Shown here piece by piece: positions 34,723 through 43,479 of a stretch of 64,000 nucleotides of DNA. The stretch is from Vicingus serpentipes (lineage in GTDB: Bacteria > Bacteroidota > Bacteroidia > Flavobacteriales_E > Vicingaceae). Every line of letters starts with the position of its first letter. The first letter of the stretch is position 1. The position numbers and the translations under genes are program-made. The notes below the pieces were generated by a model, which searched no databases, was not told where the DNA came from, and was given only the letters and a program-made list of their open reading frames with translations. The stretch is from positions 806,001 to 870,000 of the forward strand of contig NZ_VOOS01000001.1 in the NCBI RefSeq assembly GCF_007993035.1, given 5' to 3'.

Positions 34723-36912
34723 TTATTGTATTCTAAATCTTAAGCCTCCATAGGCAATTCTTCCATTTACCGACCCCCAAATTAAAGAAGCATCAAAATC
34801 CGAACCAAAAGGATCTGTTGCAGCAATTATTGGTGAATCCTGCCTAAAGTTGGTCATATTTTCAACACCTAAATAAAATTCAATTCTTTTAAATGCTCGT
34901 GTTATTTGTCCGTTTAAGGTTATAAATGGTTTTGAGGATGTGCTAATTTGGTTTTCAACCAAATTTGTAGCTGTACTTGGTAATCTACTCACATCAAACC
35001 ATTGCCCTGTTAAATCAAACTTCCATTTATCGAAATTGGTAATGTAACCAATATTAACCAATGCTCTATTTTTAGGAACTAAAGGTTTTTCTTTTAAACC
35101 AGTTTGGTAATCGGTTTTAATGTCATAAAGCTTATAAGCCGCTTTAATTTCTAATTGTTGGGTTATTTGGGCACTTACTTCTGCCTGAAAACTATGAGAG
35201 TATGATTTTCCTTGTAAATTATAAAACGAAACTTCATCTGGGTTTTCTAAATCTACCACTACTTGATTCTGAAAATCAGTAAAATAGTAATCTAAATTTA
35301 CACTCATTTCTCTACCTCCAAGCTCAAATTTGTGCGTAACACTTGTTCCGTAATTCCAAGCAATTTCTGGAGCTAGTTTTTCGCTAATCACTCTTCGTGA
35401 ACTTGCCATTACATTTGCATTTTCTATATAAGGGTTAGCTGTTCTAAATCCTCTCCCAACAGAAAAACGTAAAGCCGAAAGTGGAGTAAAATTGTATTTA
35501 TAATGTACTCTTGGAGTAAAAAATGCACCATATAAATTATGATAATCTCCACGAGCACCTAGAACCAATGCACTTTTCGCTGTAGTTAAAGCATATTCCG
35601 TGAAAATACCTGGTACAATTTCTTCTCTCCCAAACAAAGAGTCGTTATAATTTTTATCATAATGATCATAAACCAAGCTTCCTCCTAATTTTACATTGTT
35701 TTTCTCATTCACCATTCTTGTTTGGTAAATCGCATTTAAATAACCACTCATTTGTTCAGCATTAAACTTTTTATCGCCATACTTCGATTCGTGATTGTGA
35801 TATTTAAAACTATTGATGATACCTATACTCTTGTAAGGCTGCTCTGGAAACAAAAATCCATTTTTGGAAAATACTTCAAACTGTTTGGTTAAAACTCCAA
35901 TTTTATACAATCGATTTGTTTCAGTAGAACTAATTTGCCCTGCTTCCATATCTTCATAAACACCTTTTACTCCAAATTGAGAAACCTGTTTTTTACCTTG
36001 ATATTTCCATCTATTAAAAAAGTTAAATTGCGTTTTTAATGGCATGTCCAAAAAGGTGTCGTCATTATTATCCCAAGCCACACTTTGATTGCTCACATGT
36101 ACTAAAGTCATTGTACTCCATTTATCGTTTAACTTTTGAGCTCCATGAATATTTAGTTCTGCTCTACCTTTTTCATTTCCATAAACATTTATAAAGAGTT
36201 GTTCGGCATTGTCTGGTTTTAGCAACTCCACATTTATTTGTCCTGTTATAGATTCATAACCATTTACTACAGAGCCTGCTCCTTTTTTAATTTGTATAGA
36301 TTCTGCCCAAGTACCTGGCACAAAAGTTAACCCAAATGCAGACGACAATCCTCTAATCATTGGTAAGTTTTCAGCTTGAATTTGCGTGTAAATCCCATCC
36401 AACCCTAACATTTGAATCTTCTTAGTGCCAGAAACCGCATCTGTAAAATTTACATCAACTGAGGCGTTCGTTTCAAAACTTTCAGAAATATTACAGCAAG
36501 CAGCCTTAGTAAACTCATTTTTATTTAAAGTTTCTACCAATAATGGATTAACTAAATCTATTTTGGTACTTGATTCACGTTCGGTTAATTCAAATTCTTT
36601 TAGCTTAACGTCTTTACTTAACTTAATTTCTAGTTTTGATTTAGGCAATGATTTAACAGTAATACTATCTGTTTGATAGCCTATAAAGCTTACCATTAAA
36701 GTTGCTGGAAATTGACTAGGCTCTGCTATTTCAAAATTTCCATTTTCATCAGAAAAAGTTCCAGTTGTTGTATTTTGCCAGTAAACATTAGCACCTGGAA
36801 TTGGTGATTTGCTTTTATTGCTTTCAGATATAGTTCCTTGTACTTTTTGAGCGGCACTTATTTTTGCTATCAAAAAACATCCAAGCAAGATTAAAAATTG
36901 ATATTTCTTCAT
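34723..36912 (-). CDS. TonB-dependent outer-membrane receptor, likely metal-related
   Basis: 729 residues. The signal peptide ends SAAQ near 22. A carboxypeptidase-regulatory-like domain follows (about 23-105, with GTISESNKSKSPIPGANVYW), then the TonB plug (about 120-230, with LPMIRGLSSAFGLTFVPGT and INVELLKP), then a 22-strand barrel region ending YGGLRFRIQ. An unusual Cys139-Cys140 pair lies at the start of the plug. TonB receptors import scarce ligands across the outer membrane using energy from ExbB/D-TonB. The neighbours, an HMA protein and a HYC_CC_PP-type protein, point to copper or a related metal. Confidence 0.9.
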   Translation of the reverse strand: MKKYQFLILLGCFLIAKISAAQKVQGTISESNKSKSPIPGANVYWQNTTTGTFSDENGNFEIAEPSQFPATLMVSFIGYQTDSITVKSLPKSKLEIKLSKDVKLKEFELTERESSTKIDLVNPLLVETLNKNEFTKAACCNISESFETNASVDVNFTDAVSGTKKIQMLGLDGIYTQIQAENLPMIRGLSSAFGLTFVPGTWAESIQIKKGAGSVVNGYESITGQINVELLKPDNAEQLFINVYGNEKGRAELNIHGAQKLNDKWSTMTLVHVSNQSVAWDNNDDTFLDMPLKTQFNFFNRWKYQGKKQVSQFGVKGVYEDMEAGQISSTETNRLYKIGVLTKQFEVFSKNGFLFPEQPYKSIGIINSFKYHNHESKYGDKKFNAEQMSGYLNAIYQTRMVNEKNNVKLGGSLVYDHYDKNYNDSLFGREEIVPGIFTEYALTTAKSALVLGARGDYHNLYGAFFTPRVHYKYNFTPLSALRFSVGRGFRTANPYIENANVMASSRRVISEKLAPEIAWNYGTSVTHKFELGGREMSVNLDYYFTDFQNQVVVDLENPDEVSFYNLQGKSYSHSFQAEVSAQITQQLEIKAAYKLYDIKTDYQTGLKEKPLVPKNRALVNIGYITNFDKWKFDLTGQWFDVSRLPSTATNLVENQISTSSKPFITLNGQITRAFKRIEFYLGVENMTNFRQDSPIIAATDPFGSDFDASLIWGSVNGRIAYGGLRFRIQ

Positions 36913-36976
36913 TGTAATAAATTATAAGTTAACACTTTTAATAATTCTCTGCACATAGCAGCAAAGTGTTAAAATC

Positions 36977-37378
36977 CTATAATCTAAATAACTGAATTGT
37001 TTTGAGTAATTCTATACCACTGAGTGGTGGCGGTAAATTATGGAAGAAACTTATAGAAGCTTCTTTAACTTTAATAAGCTCAATTAATTGGGGAATCTGA
37101 ATTGCGATTAAATCAAGATTAATGAAAGAAAAATCAGTTATTGAACTAAATGAGTTAATATTATTATCGAAAGTAATTTTATGAAAATCACAACATTTAG
37201 TTGTTATAGTGCCATCTTTTTTTGATGGATTACAATCTTCTAAATCATCAACAGAAAAAAGTACCTTACCAGTCATCAAGCAAGTCATTTTAGTTACACT
37301 CAATTGAAGTGAAGAAACTAAAACAATCGCTATTAGTAAAAAGCTAGTTATATGTTTAAGTATTGCTCTCAATAACAC
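36977..37378 (-). CDS. HYC_CC_PP-type protein
   Basis: 133 residues counted from a GTG at 37378. An N-terminal hydrophobic segment (FLLIAIVLVSSLQLSV) acts as signal peptide or anchor. Conserved cysteines follow (MTCLMTGK, EDCNPSK, Cys62-Cys63 in TKCCDFHKI) and a late NLPPPLSG. This cysteine/double-cysteine/double-proline order fits the Bacteroidota HYC_CC_PP family, which is often found beside TonB receptors. The GTG overlaps the last base of a -7 box, so the true start may be the TTG two codons later. Likely periplasmic metal binding, by context only. Confidence 0.78.
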   Translation of the reverse strand: MLLRAILKHITSFLLIAIVLVSSLQLSVTKMTCLMTGKVLFSVDDLEDCNPSKKDGTITTKCCDFHKITFDNNINSFSSITDFSFINLDLIAIQIPQLIELIKVKEASISFFHNLPPPLSGIELLKTIQLFRL

Positions 37379-37385
37379 AAAGATA
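37378..37385 (-). promoter_or_regulatory. Candidate -7 box of the metal module
   Basis: TATCTTTG on the minus strand is an exact TAnnTTTG match, and its final G is the first base of the GTG at 37378. Transcription would begin close to the TTG two codons downstream. Confidence 0.5.
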
Positions 37386-37401
37386 ATTATAAATTATCAT
37401 A

Positions 37402-37439
37402 ATAAATGTTAATTGACTAGGATTCCAATTAACATTTAT
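37402..37439. repeat. Inverted repeat in the divergent region of the metal module
   Basis: ATAAATGTTAATTG at 37402-37415 and CAATTAACATTTAT at 37426-37439 are perfect 14-bp arms around a 10-nt spacer. The repeat covers the expected -33 region of the minus-strand promoter and lies 62 bases upstream of the TlpA-like ATG. It looks like an operator for a dimeric regulator. Confidence 0.65.
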
Positions 37440-37501
37440 ATTTTTCATATTTATCATGGTATTTTATTTGGTAATTTTCGACTTTATAATTTAACCTAAA
37501 T

Positions 37502-38641
37502 ATGATAAAACAAACAAAAACAATCGCTTTAGCAATGTCAGCATCATTATTAATGTTTGCATGTGGCAACGAAGAAAAAGCAACTGAAGAAAAAGAAGCT
37601 GCATTTACAATAAATGCAACTTTAACTGATGCCAACTTTAAAATGGCTTATTTATCTGAGTACAAAGATGGTGAAATGATGAAATTAGATTCATCTGCCA
37701 TTACTGAAGGTAAATTTTCATTTAATGGAAAAATGGAAATGCCAGAAGTAAGATATATCAATTTTAACGAAGGAAAAGAAATGATTCCTTTGTTTGTTGA
37801 AAATAGTGAAATTACAATTAACGGTTCTGCAACTTTAATGGACAGTGTTAGCGTTAAAGGTTCTGTAGCAAATACAGCATATCGTTCATTTATGGACAAC
37901 TTAAATAGCTACGAAATGCCTCTTAAAGCTATTGTAGATAAATTTTATGCATTACCAGAAGACGCTTCAGAAGAAGAACAAGCAGTTCTTGAAGATGAAT
38001 ACAATGTAGCAGATTCTATAAAAATTGATTTTATAAAAAGTTATGTTGCTAAAAACGCTAATTCTGTTCCTGCTGCATACATAGCTTTACGCTATTTAAC
38101 TAGTCAAGCTGAAGTTGAAGAATTAGAGGCTTTAAGCAACTCTTTTAGTGAAGAAATAAAATCTTCTATTTACACTCAAAAAATTGCAGACAGATTAGCT
38201 ACATTGAAAAAATCAATGATTGGTGCTCCTGCTCCAGCGTTTAGCCAAAATGATGCTGATGGCAACCCTATAGCGCTAGAAAGCTTTAAAGGAAAATATG
38301 TTTTAATTGATTTTTGGGCTTCTTGGTGTGGACCATGTAGAGCTGAAAACCCTAATGTGGTTGATGCTTATAATAAATACCATGAAAAAGGATTTGAAAT
38401 TTTCGGTGTATCACTAGATGAAAGCAAAGAGAAATGGCTAGAAGCTATCGAAAAAGATGGTTTAACTTGGTCTCATGTGAGTGATTTAAAAGGATGGGGT
38501 AACGAAGTTGCTAAACTTTATGGTGTACAAGGAATTCCTCATTCTGTTTTAGTTGACAAAGAAGGAAACATTGTTGCTAAAAATTTAAGAGGCGAAGAAT
38601 TGCATAAAAAATTAGAGGAAGTTTTAGCTTCAGAAAGTTAA
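37502..38641 (+). CDS. TlpA-family thioredoxin-like lipoprotein with N-terminal DUF4369-like domain
   Basis: 379 residues. The lipoprotein signal ends LLMFACG with the acceptor Cys near 21. Residues 30-130 form the beta-rich DUF4369-like domain common in Bacteroidota. A helical linker follows, then a TlpA/ResA-type thioredoxin domain from about 245 with FWASWCGPCRAE (Cys276, Cys279) and the cis-proline in QGIPHSVL. It should act as a membrane-tethered periplasmic thiol reductase, probably fed by DsbD, for cytochrome c or metal-site cysteines. It is divergent from the metal module and ends with a strong terminator. Confidence 0.92.
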   Translation: MIKQTKTIALAMSASLLMFACGNEEKATEEKEAAFTINATLTDANFKMAYLSEYKDGEMMKLDSSAITEGKFSFNGKMEMPEVRYINFNEGKEMIPLFVENSEITINGSATLMDSVSVKGSVANTAYRSFMDNLNSYEMPLKAIVDKFYALPEDASEEEQAVLEDEYNVADSIKIDFIKSYVAKNANSVPAAYIALRYLTSQAEVEELEALSNSFSEEIKSSIYTQKIADRLATLKKSMIGAPAPAFSQNDADGNPIALESFKGKYVLIDFWASWCGPCRAENPNVVDAYNKYHEKGFEIFGVSLDESKEKWLEAIEKDGLTWSHVSDLKGWGNEVAKLYGVQGIPHSVLVDKEGNIVAKNLRGEELHKKLEEVLASES

Positions 38642-38662
38642 ATAAAAGCAACCTTGAAAATT

Positions 38663-38692
38663 AAAATCCACAGCAATTGCTGTGGATTTTTT
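38663..38692 (+). terminator. Terminator of the TlpA-like gene
   Basis: AAAATCCACAGCAA and TTGCTGTGGATTTT form a 14-bp palindromic stem (38663-38690), followed by more T's. It begins 21 bases after the stop. Confidence 0.88.
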
Positions 38693-38726
38693 ATTTAGAT
38701 TTATTCTAAATTATACTATTGTTGCT

Positions 38727-38734
38727 TATCTTTG
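38727..38734 (+). promoter_or_regulatory. Candidate -7 box for the Nfu gene
   Basis: TATCTTTG is an exact TAnnTTTG match, 14 bases before the ATG at 38749. The in-frame TTG at 38719 lies upstream of it and is therefore unlikely to be used. Confidence 0.52.
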
Positions 38735-38748
38735 TAAAAAATAAAACC

Positions 38749-39378
38749 ATGGAAAAAACTCAAGCACCTTATACTATCTATGCGGAAATGACTCCGAATC
38801 CAAACTCAATGAAGTTTGTCTCTAATCGTTGGCTAGTTACTAACGATAGGTCTTACGAAATCTTAGCAGATCAAAGAGTTGGTGGTCCATCACCATTAGC
38901 AGAAAAATTGTTTTCATTCCCATTTATTAATGGCGTTTTTATTGCTGGAAATTTTGTTAGCGTTACAAAAAATGACGCAATAGAATGGCAAGACGTTTTA
39001 CTTGAACTAAGAGATTTTATTAGTGAGTATTTAAATTCAGAAGGATCAGTTGTGATTAGAGAAGAATTTTTAAACGCTCCTGAAGAAGCTTCAAATGAAA
39101 CTGAGAGCGGTGAGTCAAACCCAACATTTAGTTCTAAAGATTATACAGATTTTGAGAAAAAAATTGCTGAAATTTTAGATGAATACATTAAGCCAGCAGT
39201 AGAAAGTGATGGCGGTGCTATTGAATTAGACTCTTTTGAAGATGGCGTTGTAAAAGTTATTTTAAAAGGTTCGTGTAGCGGATGCCCTTCATCAACTATG
39301 ACTTTAAAACATGGTATTGAATCTATGCTTAAAAACATGTTGCCAGAGGTTAAAGAAGTAGAAGCTATAAACGGATAA
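38749..39378 (+). CDS. NifU/Nfu-family iron-sulfur scaffold protein
   Basis: 209 residues from the ATG at 38749. The N-terminal Nfu_N domain (PYTIYAEMTPNPNSMKFVSN) is joined to a C-terminal NifU domain with the cluster-binding CSGC (Cys176, Cys179), after SDGGAIELDSFEDGVVKV. Nfu proteins carry Fe-S clusters from the assembly machinery to client enzymes in the cytoplasm, such as aconitase-type hydratases and possibly the class I fumarase at 20860. The stop is 3 bases before the TerC ATG, so the two are in one operon. Confidence 0.93.
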   Translation: MEKTQAPYTIYAEMTPNPNSMKFVSNRWLVTNDRSYEILADQRVGGPSPLAEKLFSFPFINGVFIAGNFVSVTKNDAIEWQDVLLELRDFISEYLNSEGSVVIREEFLNAPEEASNETESGESNPTFSSKDYTDFEKKIAEILDEYIKPAVESDGGAIELDSFEDGVVKVILKGSCSGCPSSTMTLKHGIESMLKNMLPEVKEVEAING

Positions 39379-39381
39379 TAA

Positions 39382-40086
39382 ATGGACTTTTTTTTACAAG
39401 CTGACACTTGGATTGCCCTTTTAACACTTACTTTTTTAGAAATAGTATTAGGAATAGATAATATTATTTTTATTTCTATCGTTGCAGGAAAACTACCTGA
39501 ACACCAACAAAAAAAGGCTAGATTAATTGGTTTATCCTTAGCGTTAATTGTAAGAATTTTCTTGTTAATGGGTATAACTTGGTTAATTGGATTAACCGAT
39601 CCTGTTCTCGAAATAAGCACATTCAACTTAAGCTGGAGAGATATTATTTTGTTTGTTGGGGGATTATTTTTAATAGCTAAAAGTACATCTGAAATACATC
39701 ACAAAGTTGAAGGAGATGAGGAAGAGATTAGCAAGCCTAAAAAAGTTTCTGCTTTTGGAAGCGCACTTGTTCAAATCGTTTTACTTGATATTATCTTTTC
39801 TTTCGATTCTATCTTAACTGCAGTTGGTTTAACCAATGAGATATCTTTAATGATAATAGCAGTAATTGTTTCTATTCTTGTTATGATGATTTTTGCAGGA
39901 GCAATAAGTAACTTTATAAACAAACATCCAACATTACAAGTACTAGCTTTATCCTTTTTAATATTAATTGGGTTTATGTTGGTAGTTGAAGCTTTACACT
40001 ATGAAGTGCCTAAAGGATACATTTATTTTGCTGTATTCTTCTCGTTGTTAGTTGAAATAATAAACATGAGAGTTAGAAAAAAATAA
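39382..40086 (+). CDS. TerC-family integral membrane protein
   Basis: 234 residues with seven hydrophobic spans. The TerC signatures are [16 protein letters not shown] in span 1 and [18 protein letters not shown] in the middle, whose acidic residues lie inside the membrane and probably bind a divalent metal. TerC/Alx relatives export manganese or support metal loading of secreted proteins. A cytoplasmic charged loop (residues 103-127) separates the two halves. It follows nfu by 3 bases and converges with alkC. Confidence 0.92.
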   Translation: MDFFLQADTWIALLTLTFLEIVLGIDNIIFISIVAGKLPEHQQKKARLIGLSLALIVRIFLLMGITWLIGLTDPVLEISTFNLSWRDIILFVGGLFLIAKSTSEIHHKVEGDEEEISKPKKVSAFGSALVQIVLLDIIFSFDSILTAVGLTNEISLMIIAVIVSILVMMIFAGAISNFINKHPTLQVLALSFLILIGFMLVVEALHYEVPKGYIYFAVFFSLLVEIINMRVRKK

Positions 40087-40089
40087 TAC

Positions 40090-41169
40090 TTATTTAGTAA
40101 GCTCAAAAGCTATACTACATTTATCTTCTCCATTTACCACAATGATTACTTCATGTAATCCTGGATAGTGCTTACGGGTTGTAAAATCAGTAAAGCGTTG
40201 TTTTCTTTTAAAGCTTTTAGAGACTCCTTTTTCAATCGTTAATTGAGAGAGTTGAAACACTTTTTTAGATATACTACCATTTGCTTTAATATAAGCTATT
40301 TTATATTCTACCCTAATATTTCTAACTCTATTTGAATCATTTAACAATGTAAAATTGAAAAATAAATCTTCTCCTATTGCTATAGATTTTTTGTTAACTA
40401 TTAAGTCTTTAATCGAAAGATTTGAAGCATCATGTAATTTAAAGATTGCTAAAGCATTCTTATCTCCTTTTTTTAATAAGGTTCTTAATCCATGTTTTAT
40501 AATCCAATCAGTATTAGCTGTTTGACCAATCCATTCTTTAACTAGAGCTAAGACTAATTCAGGTTGGGTTTTAGTAATATCATTTAAATGATTTGCAACA
40601 CTTTTTCTTACGTATTCTGAATCATCATTTTTTAAATTGTCAAGAATAGGAATAACCGGCTCTGGATTTATTATAAACTCTTTTAAAGCAGGCGCCCATG
40701 GTAATTTAGGCCGACTTCCTTCGCTAGCTAATCTTCTAACATGATGATTTTCTGATTTACTCCAAACTAATAATTGTTGAATTGCTTCATTTGGGTAAGT
40801 TTCAATAAAAGGACGAATCGCAAATTCTGATGATGAATATTGTGTAAAAACTTCAAGTGCATAAATCGAAGTAGGAAAATCATTTAATCCATATACTTGA
40901 ACAAAGTCTGGGAAAATAAGCCCTTGAAGCCCTCCAAATTTTGGAGCTACTTTTATTAATAGTTCTATCTGCTTTTTATATTCAATAGATAAATAATCAT
41001 GAATGGCATTTGAAACAAAACGCATTCGCTCCTTCAATTCTTTTTCTTCCCATGTTTTATTAATAATTGCATCTATAAAACCTTTACAGTCAAATGCGGG
41101 AAATATTAAGTTAATTTCATGAGCTAACTTGATTACAAATTCTTTGTTATATACATCTTTTAAGTTCAT
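40090..41169 (-). CDS. alkC: DNA alkylation repair glycosylase, AlkC-like
   Basis: 359 residues. Residues 1-240 are HEAT-like helical repeats of the AlkC/AlkD superfamily, with the AlkC hallmark EGSRPKLPWAPAL near residue 145 and NDDSEYVRKSVANHLNDI. Residues 260-359 form an immunoglobulin-like beta domain (YKIAYIKANGSISKKVFQL and ending CSIAFELTK), as in AlkC enzymes. AlkC removes 3-methyladenine and 3-methylcytosine lesions without flipping the base. It is cytoplasmic. It is monocistronic and converges with terC with only 3 bases between their stops. Confidence 0.82.
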   Translation of the reverse strand: MNLKDVYNKEFVIKLAHEINLIFPAFDCKGFIDAIINKTWEEKELKERMRFVSNAIHDYLSIEYKKQIELLIKVAPKFGGLQGLIFPDFVQVYGLNDFPTSIYALEVFTQYSSSEFAIRPFIETYPNEAIQQLLVWSKSENHHVRRLASEGSRPKLPWAPALKEFIINPEPVIPILDNLKNDDSEYVRKSVANHLNDITKTQPELVLALVKEWIGQTANTDWIIKHGLRTLLKKGDKNALAIFKLHDASNLSIKDLIVNKKSIAIGEDLFFNFTLLNDSNRVRNIRVEYKIAYIKANGSISKKVFQLSQLTIEKGVSKSFKRKQRFTDFTTRKHYPGLHEVIIVVNGEDKCSIAFELTK

Positions 41170-41173
41170 TGTT

Positions 41174-41205
41174 AAAAAAATTATCCCCGCTATAAGCGAG
41201 GATAA
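41174..41205 (-). terminator. Terminator of the M13 peptidase gene
   Basis: TTATCC and CGCT (41181-41191) pair with AGCG and GGATAA (41195-41205) with one mismatch and a 3-nt loop. On the minus strand seven T's follow. It lies just upstream of the alkC ATG. Confidence 0.8.
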
Positions 41206-41233
41206 TTAATATTTTATATCTCTTGGTTTTATT

Positions 41234-43294
41234 CTACCAAATTTTAACTCTTAAACTATCAGGAGCAACCATTTTACTATCTGTTCCAGTACACCCAAAA
41301 GCATCACTAAATTCAGACATATTTACCAATGGCCCAATTGTTCTAAATCGTGTTGGAGAATGAGGGTCTGTTTTAACTTGATTAACAAGGAACTCTTCTT
41401 TGGCATTAGTATGCCAAACTTGAGCCCATCCTAAGAAAAATCGTTGTTGATAGTTGTAGCCATCAATCATCTTATCCTCTTTCCCTTCCATCGCTTTTTC
41501 TAATGCATAATAAGCTAAAGTAATACCAGCTATATCAGCAATATTCTCTCCTAAGGTTAATTCTCCATTCACAAAATTTCCTTCAACTACTTCATAACCA
41601 TTAAATTGATTTACTAATTTATTAGTACGTTCTTTAAAGTTAGCTAAATCAACATCACTCCACCAGTTTTTTAAATTACCGTCACCATCAAATTTACAGC
41701 CTTGGTCATCAAACCCGTGAGAAAATTCATGCCCAATTACGCCACCAATACCACCATAGTTAATAGCATCATCAGCATCGGGATTAAAGAAAGGAGGCTG
41801 TAATATTGCTGCTGGAAACACAATTTCATTCATTGTTGGATTATAGTAAGCATTTATTGTTTGTGGAGTCATACCCCATTCTTGCTTATCAATTGGTTTA
41901 CCAAGTCTTCCTACATTTTTTTTGTATTCAAAATAATTAAGGTTCATCACGTTTTGTAATAATGATGATGCATCAATATTAACAGAACTGTAATCTTCCC
42001 ATTTATCAGGGTAACCAATTTTATAAGTGAATTTACTTAGTTTTTCTAATGCTTTAGTTTTAGTAGAATCAGACATCCAATCAAGTTTTTGAACACGTTC
42101 TTTAAATACTTTATTGATGTTTCCAATTAAATCAAGTACTTTTTGTTTTGATTCTTCTGGAAAATGCTTTTCAACAAATAACTTTCCAATTTGCTCTCCT
42201 ACATTACCATTAGACTTAGATAAAGCTCTTTTCCATCTTGGTTTCATTTCGCTAGTCCCTCTTAATATTGTAGAATAAAACGAAAATACTTGCTTCTCAA
42301 ATTCAATACTTAAATCATCAGCAAAATCGTTAATTAAATGGAATTTCATGTATGTTTTCCATGTATCAAGAGGTATTTCAGTCAATGCCGAATTATACAT
42401 TTTAATAAACTCTGGTTGACCAACAACTACTTCTTTTATATTTTCAATTTCAGCTTTTCTAAAGAACGATTCCCAGTTAATTGCAGGAACTAAAGCCTGA
42501 AGTTCTTCAACAGTCATTTTATTATAAGTCTTTTCAGGATCTCTACGTTCGACTCTATCCATTGATTTTTCAGCAAGTAAATTTTCTACTGTCAAAACCA
42601 TTTCAGCACTTTTAGTCGCTTCTTCTTCACTTTCACCTTTTAATACAAATAAAGCTTTAACATGCTTCTTATATTCAGCTAAAATATTCTCGCCTCTTTC
42701 ATCTGATGGTGTATAAAAAGATTTATCTGGTAATCCTAATCCTCCTTGAGATAAGTAAGTTATATATTCATCACTTTTTTTAGAATCAATATAAACATAA
42801 TAACCAAACAAAGATCCTGAACCGTACTTACGAGTTTCAGCCATAGTCTCTACTAATTCTTGGGCATTAGAAATCGCATCTATTTGGTCAAGCATTGGTT
42901 GAATAGGTGTAATACCTAATTCATTTACTTTAGTTGAATCAAGAGCTGAAGTATAAAAATCTCCTACTTGTTGTAACGCAGATCCTTTTTCTCCTTTAGA
43001 ACTTGCTGCATCTTCAACAATTTTTCTAAGTTTAATTTCATTTGCATCATGAACTACACTAAAACTTCCCCATCTACTTTCTGAATCAGGAACAGGATTG
43101 TTTTTTAACCAATTACCAACCGCAAATTGCTCAAAATCCTCACATGGAGAAAAAGTTGAGTCGATATTAGCCATATCAAAAGCGGCTACAATTTCTTTTT
43201 TAGGTTCTTCTGTAGTTGATTTATCGTTATTTCCGCATGCGTAAGCTAATAGCGAAACTCCAACGCCTAATAAGGCTTTATTTGATAATTTCAT
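41234..43294 (-). CDS. pepO: M13 (neprilysin/PepO) family metalloendopeptidase, lipoprotein
   Basis: 686 residues. The lipobox LLAYACG gives a lipid-anchored start near residue 20. The N-terminal M13 domain contains SPCEDFEQFAVGNWLKNNP. The C-terminal peptidase domain has NAYYNPTMNEIVFPAAILQPP, the zinc motif HEFSH near 522-526 (HExxH) and GENIADIAG near 580 supplying the third zinc ligand. It should cut small peptides in the periplasm or at the cell surface. It has its own terminator, and the 185-bp gap upstream separates it from the divergent sigma factor gene. Confidence 0.94.
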   Translation of the reverse strand: MKLSNKALLGVGVSLLAYACGNNDKSTTEEPKKEIVAAFDMANIDSTFSPCEDFEQFAVGNWLKNNPVPDSESRWGSFSVVHDANEIKLRKIVEDAASSKGEKGSALQQVGDFYTSALDSTKVNELGITPIQPMLDQIDAISNAQELVETMAETRKYGSGSLFGYYVYIDSKKSDEYITYLSQGGLGLPDKSFYTPSDERGENILAEYKKHVKALFVLKGESEEEATKSAEMVLTVENLLAEKSMDRVERRDPEKTYNKMTVEELQALVPAINWESFFRKAEIENIKEVVVGQPEFIKMYNSALTEIPLDTWKTYMKFHLINDFADDLSIEFEKQVFSFYSTILRGTSEMKPRWKRALSKSNGNVGEQIGKLFVEKHFPEESKQKVLDLIGNINKVFKERVQKLDWMSDSTKTKALEKLSKFTYKIGYPDKWEDYSSVNIDASSLLQNVMNLNYFEYKKNVGRLGKPIDKQEWGMTPQTINAYYNPTMNEIVFPAAILQPPFFNPDADDAINYGGIGGVIGHEFSHGFDDQGCKFDGDGNLKNWWSDVDLANFKERTNKLVNQFNGYEVVEGNFVNGELTLGENIADIAGITLAYYALEKAMEGKEDKMIDGYNYQQRFFLGWAQVWHTNAKEEFLVNQVKTDPHSPTRFRTIGPLVNMSEFSDAFGCTGTDSKMVAPDSLRVKIW

Positions 43295-43454
43295 TTTTTT
43301 AAGTTAGGTTATAGTGTTATAAAAGTAATTAAAAAAATAACAGTAAAAAGCAAATAAAATGATGAATGGTAATAAAGCTAGATAAATAATTAAAAATATT
43401 TTATGGAATTTAAATGAAAACATCATCTACTTATAAAACCAACATAAAAGTGTA

Positions 43455-43462
43455 TACCTTTA
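43455..43462 (+). promoter_or_regulatory. Near-consensus -7 box for the ECF sigma gene
   Basis: TACCTTTA differs from TAnnTTTG in the last base and lies 17 bases before the ATG at 43480. The divergent gap 43295-43479 holds no other clear signal. Confidence 0.35.
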
Positions 43463-43479
43463 AAGTTGAAAATTAATTA

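Noticed and set aside
38719-38748. Upstream TTG start for the Nfu gene
   Set aside because: A TATCTTTG promoter box lies between it and the ATG at 38749.
39141-39626. Open minus-strand frame of 161 codons across nfu and terC
   Set aside because: It lies fully opposite two well-supported genes, and its translation has no recognisable fold or start context.
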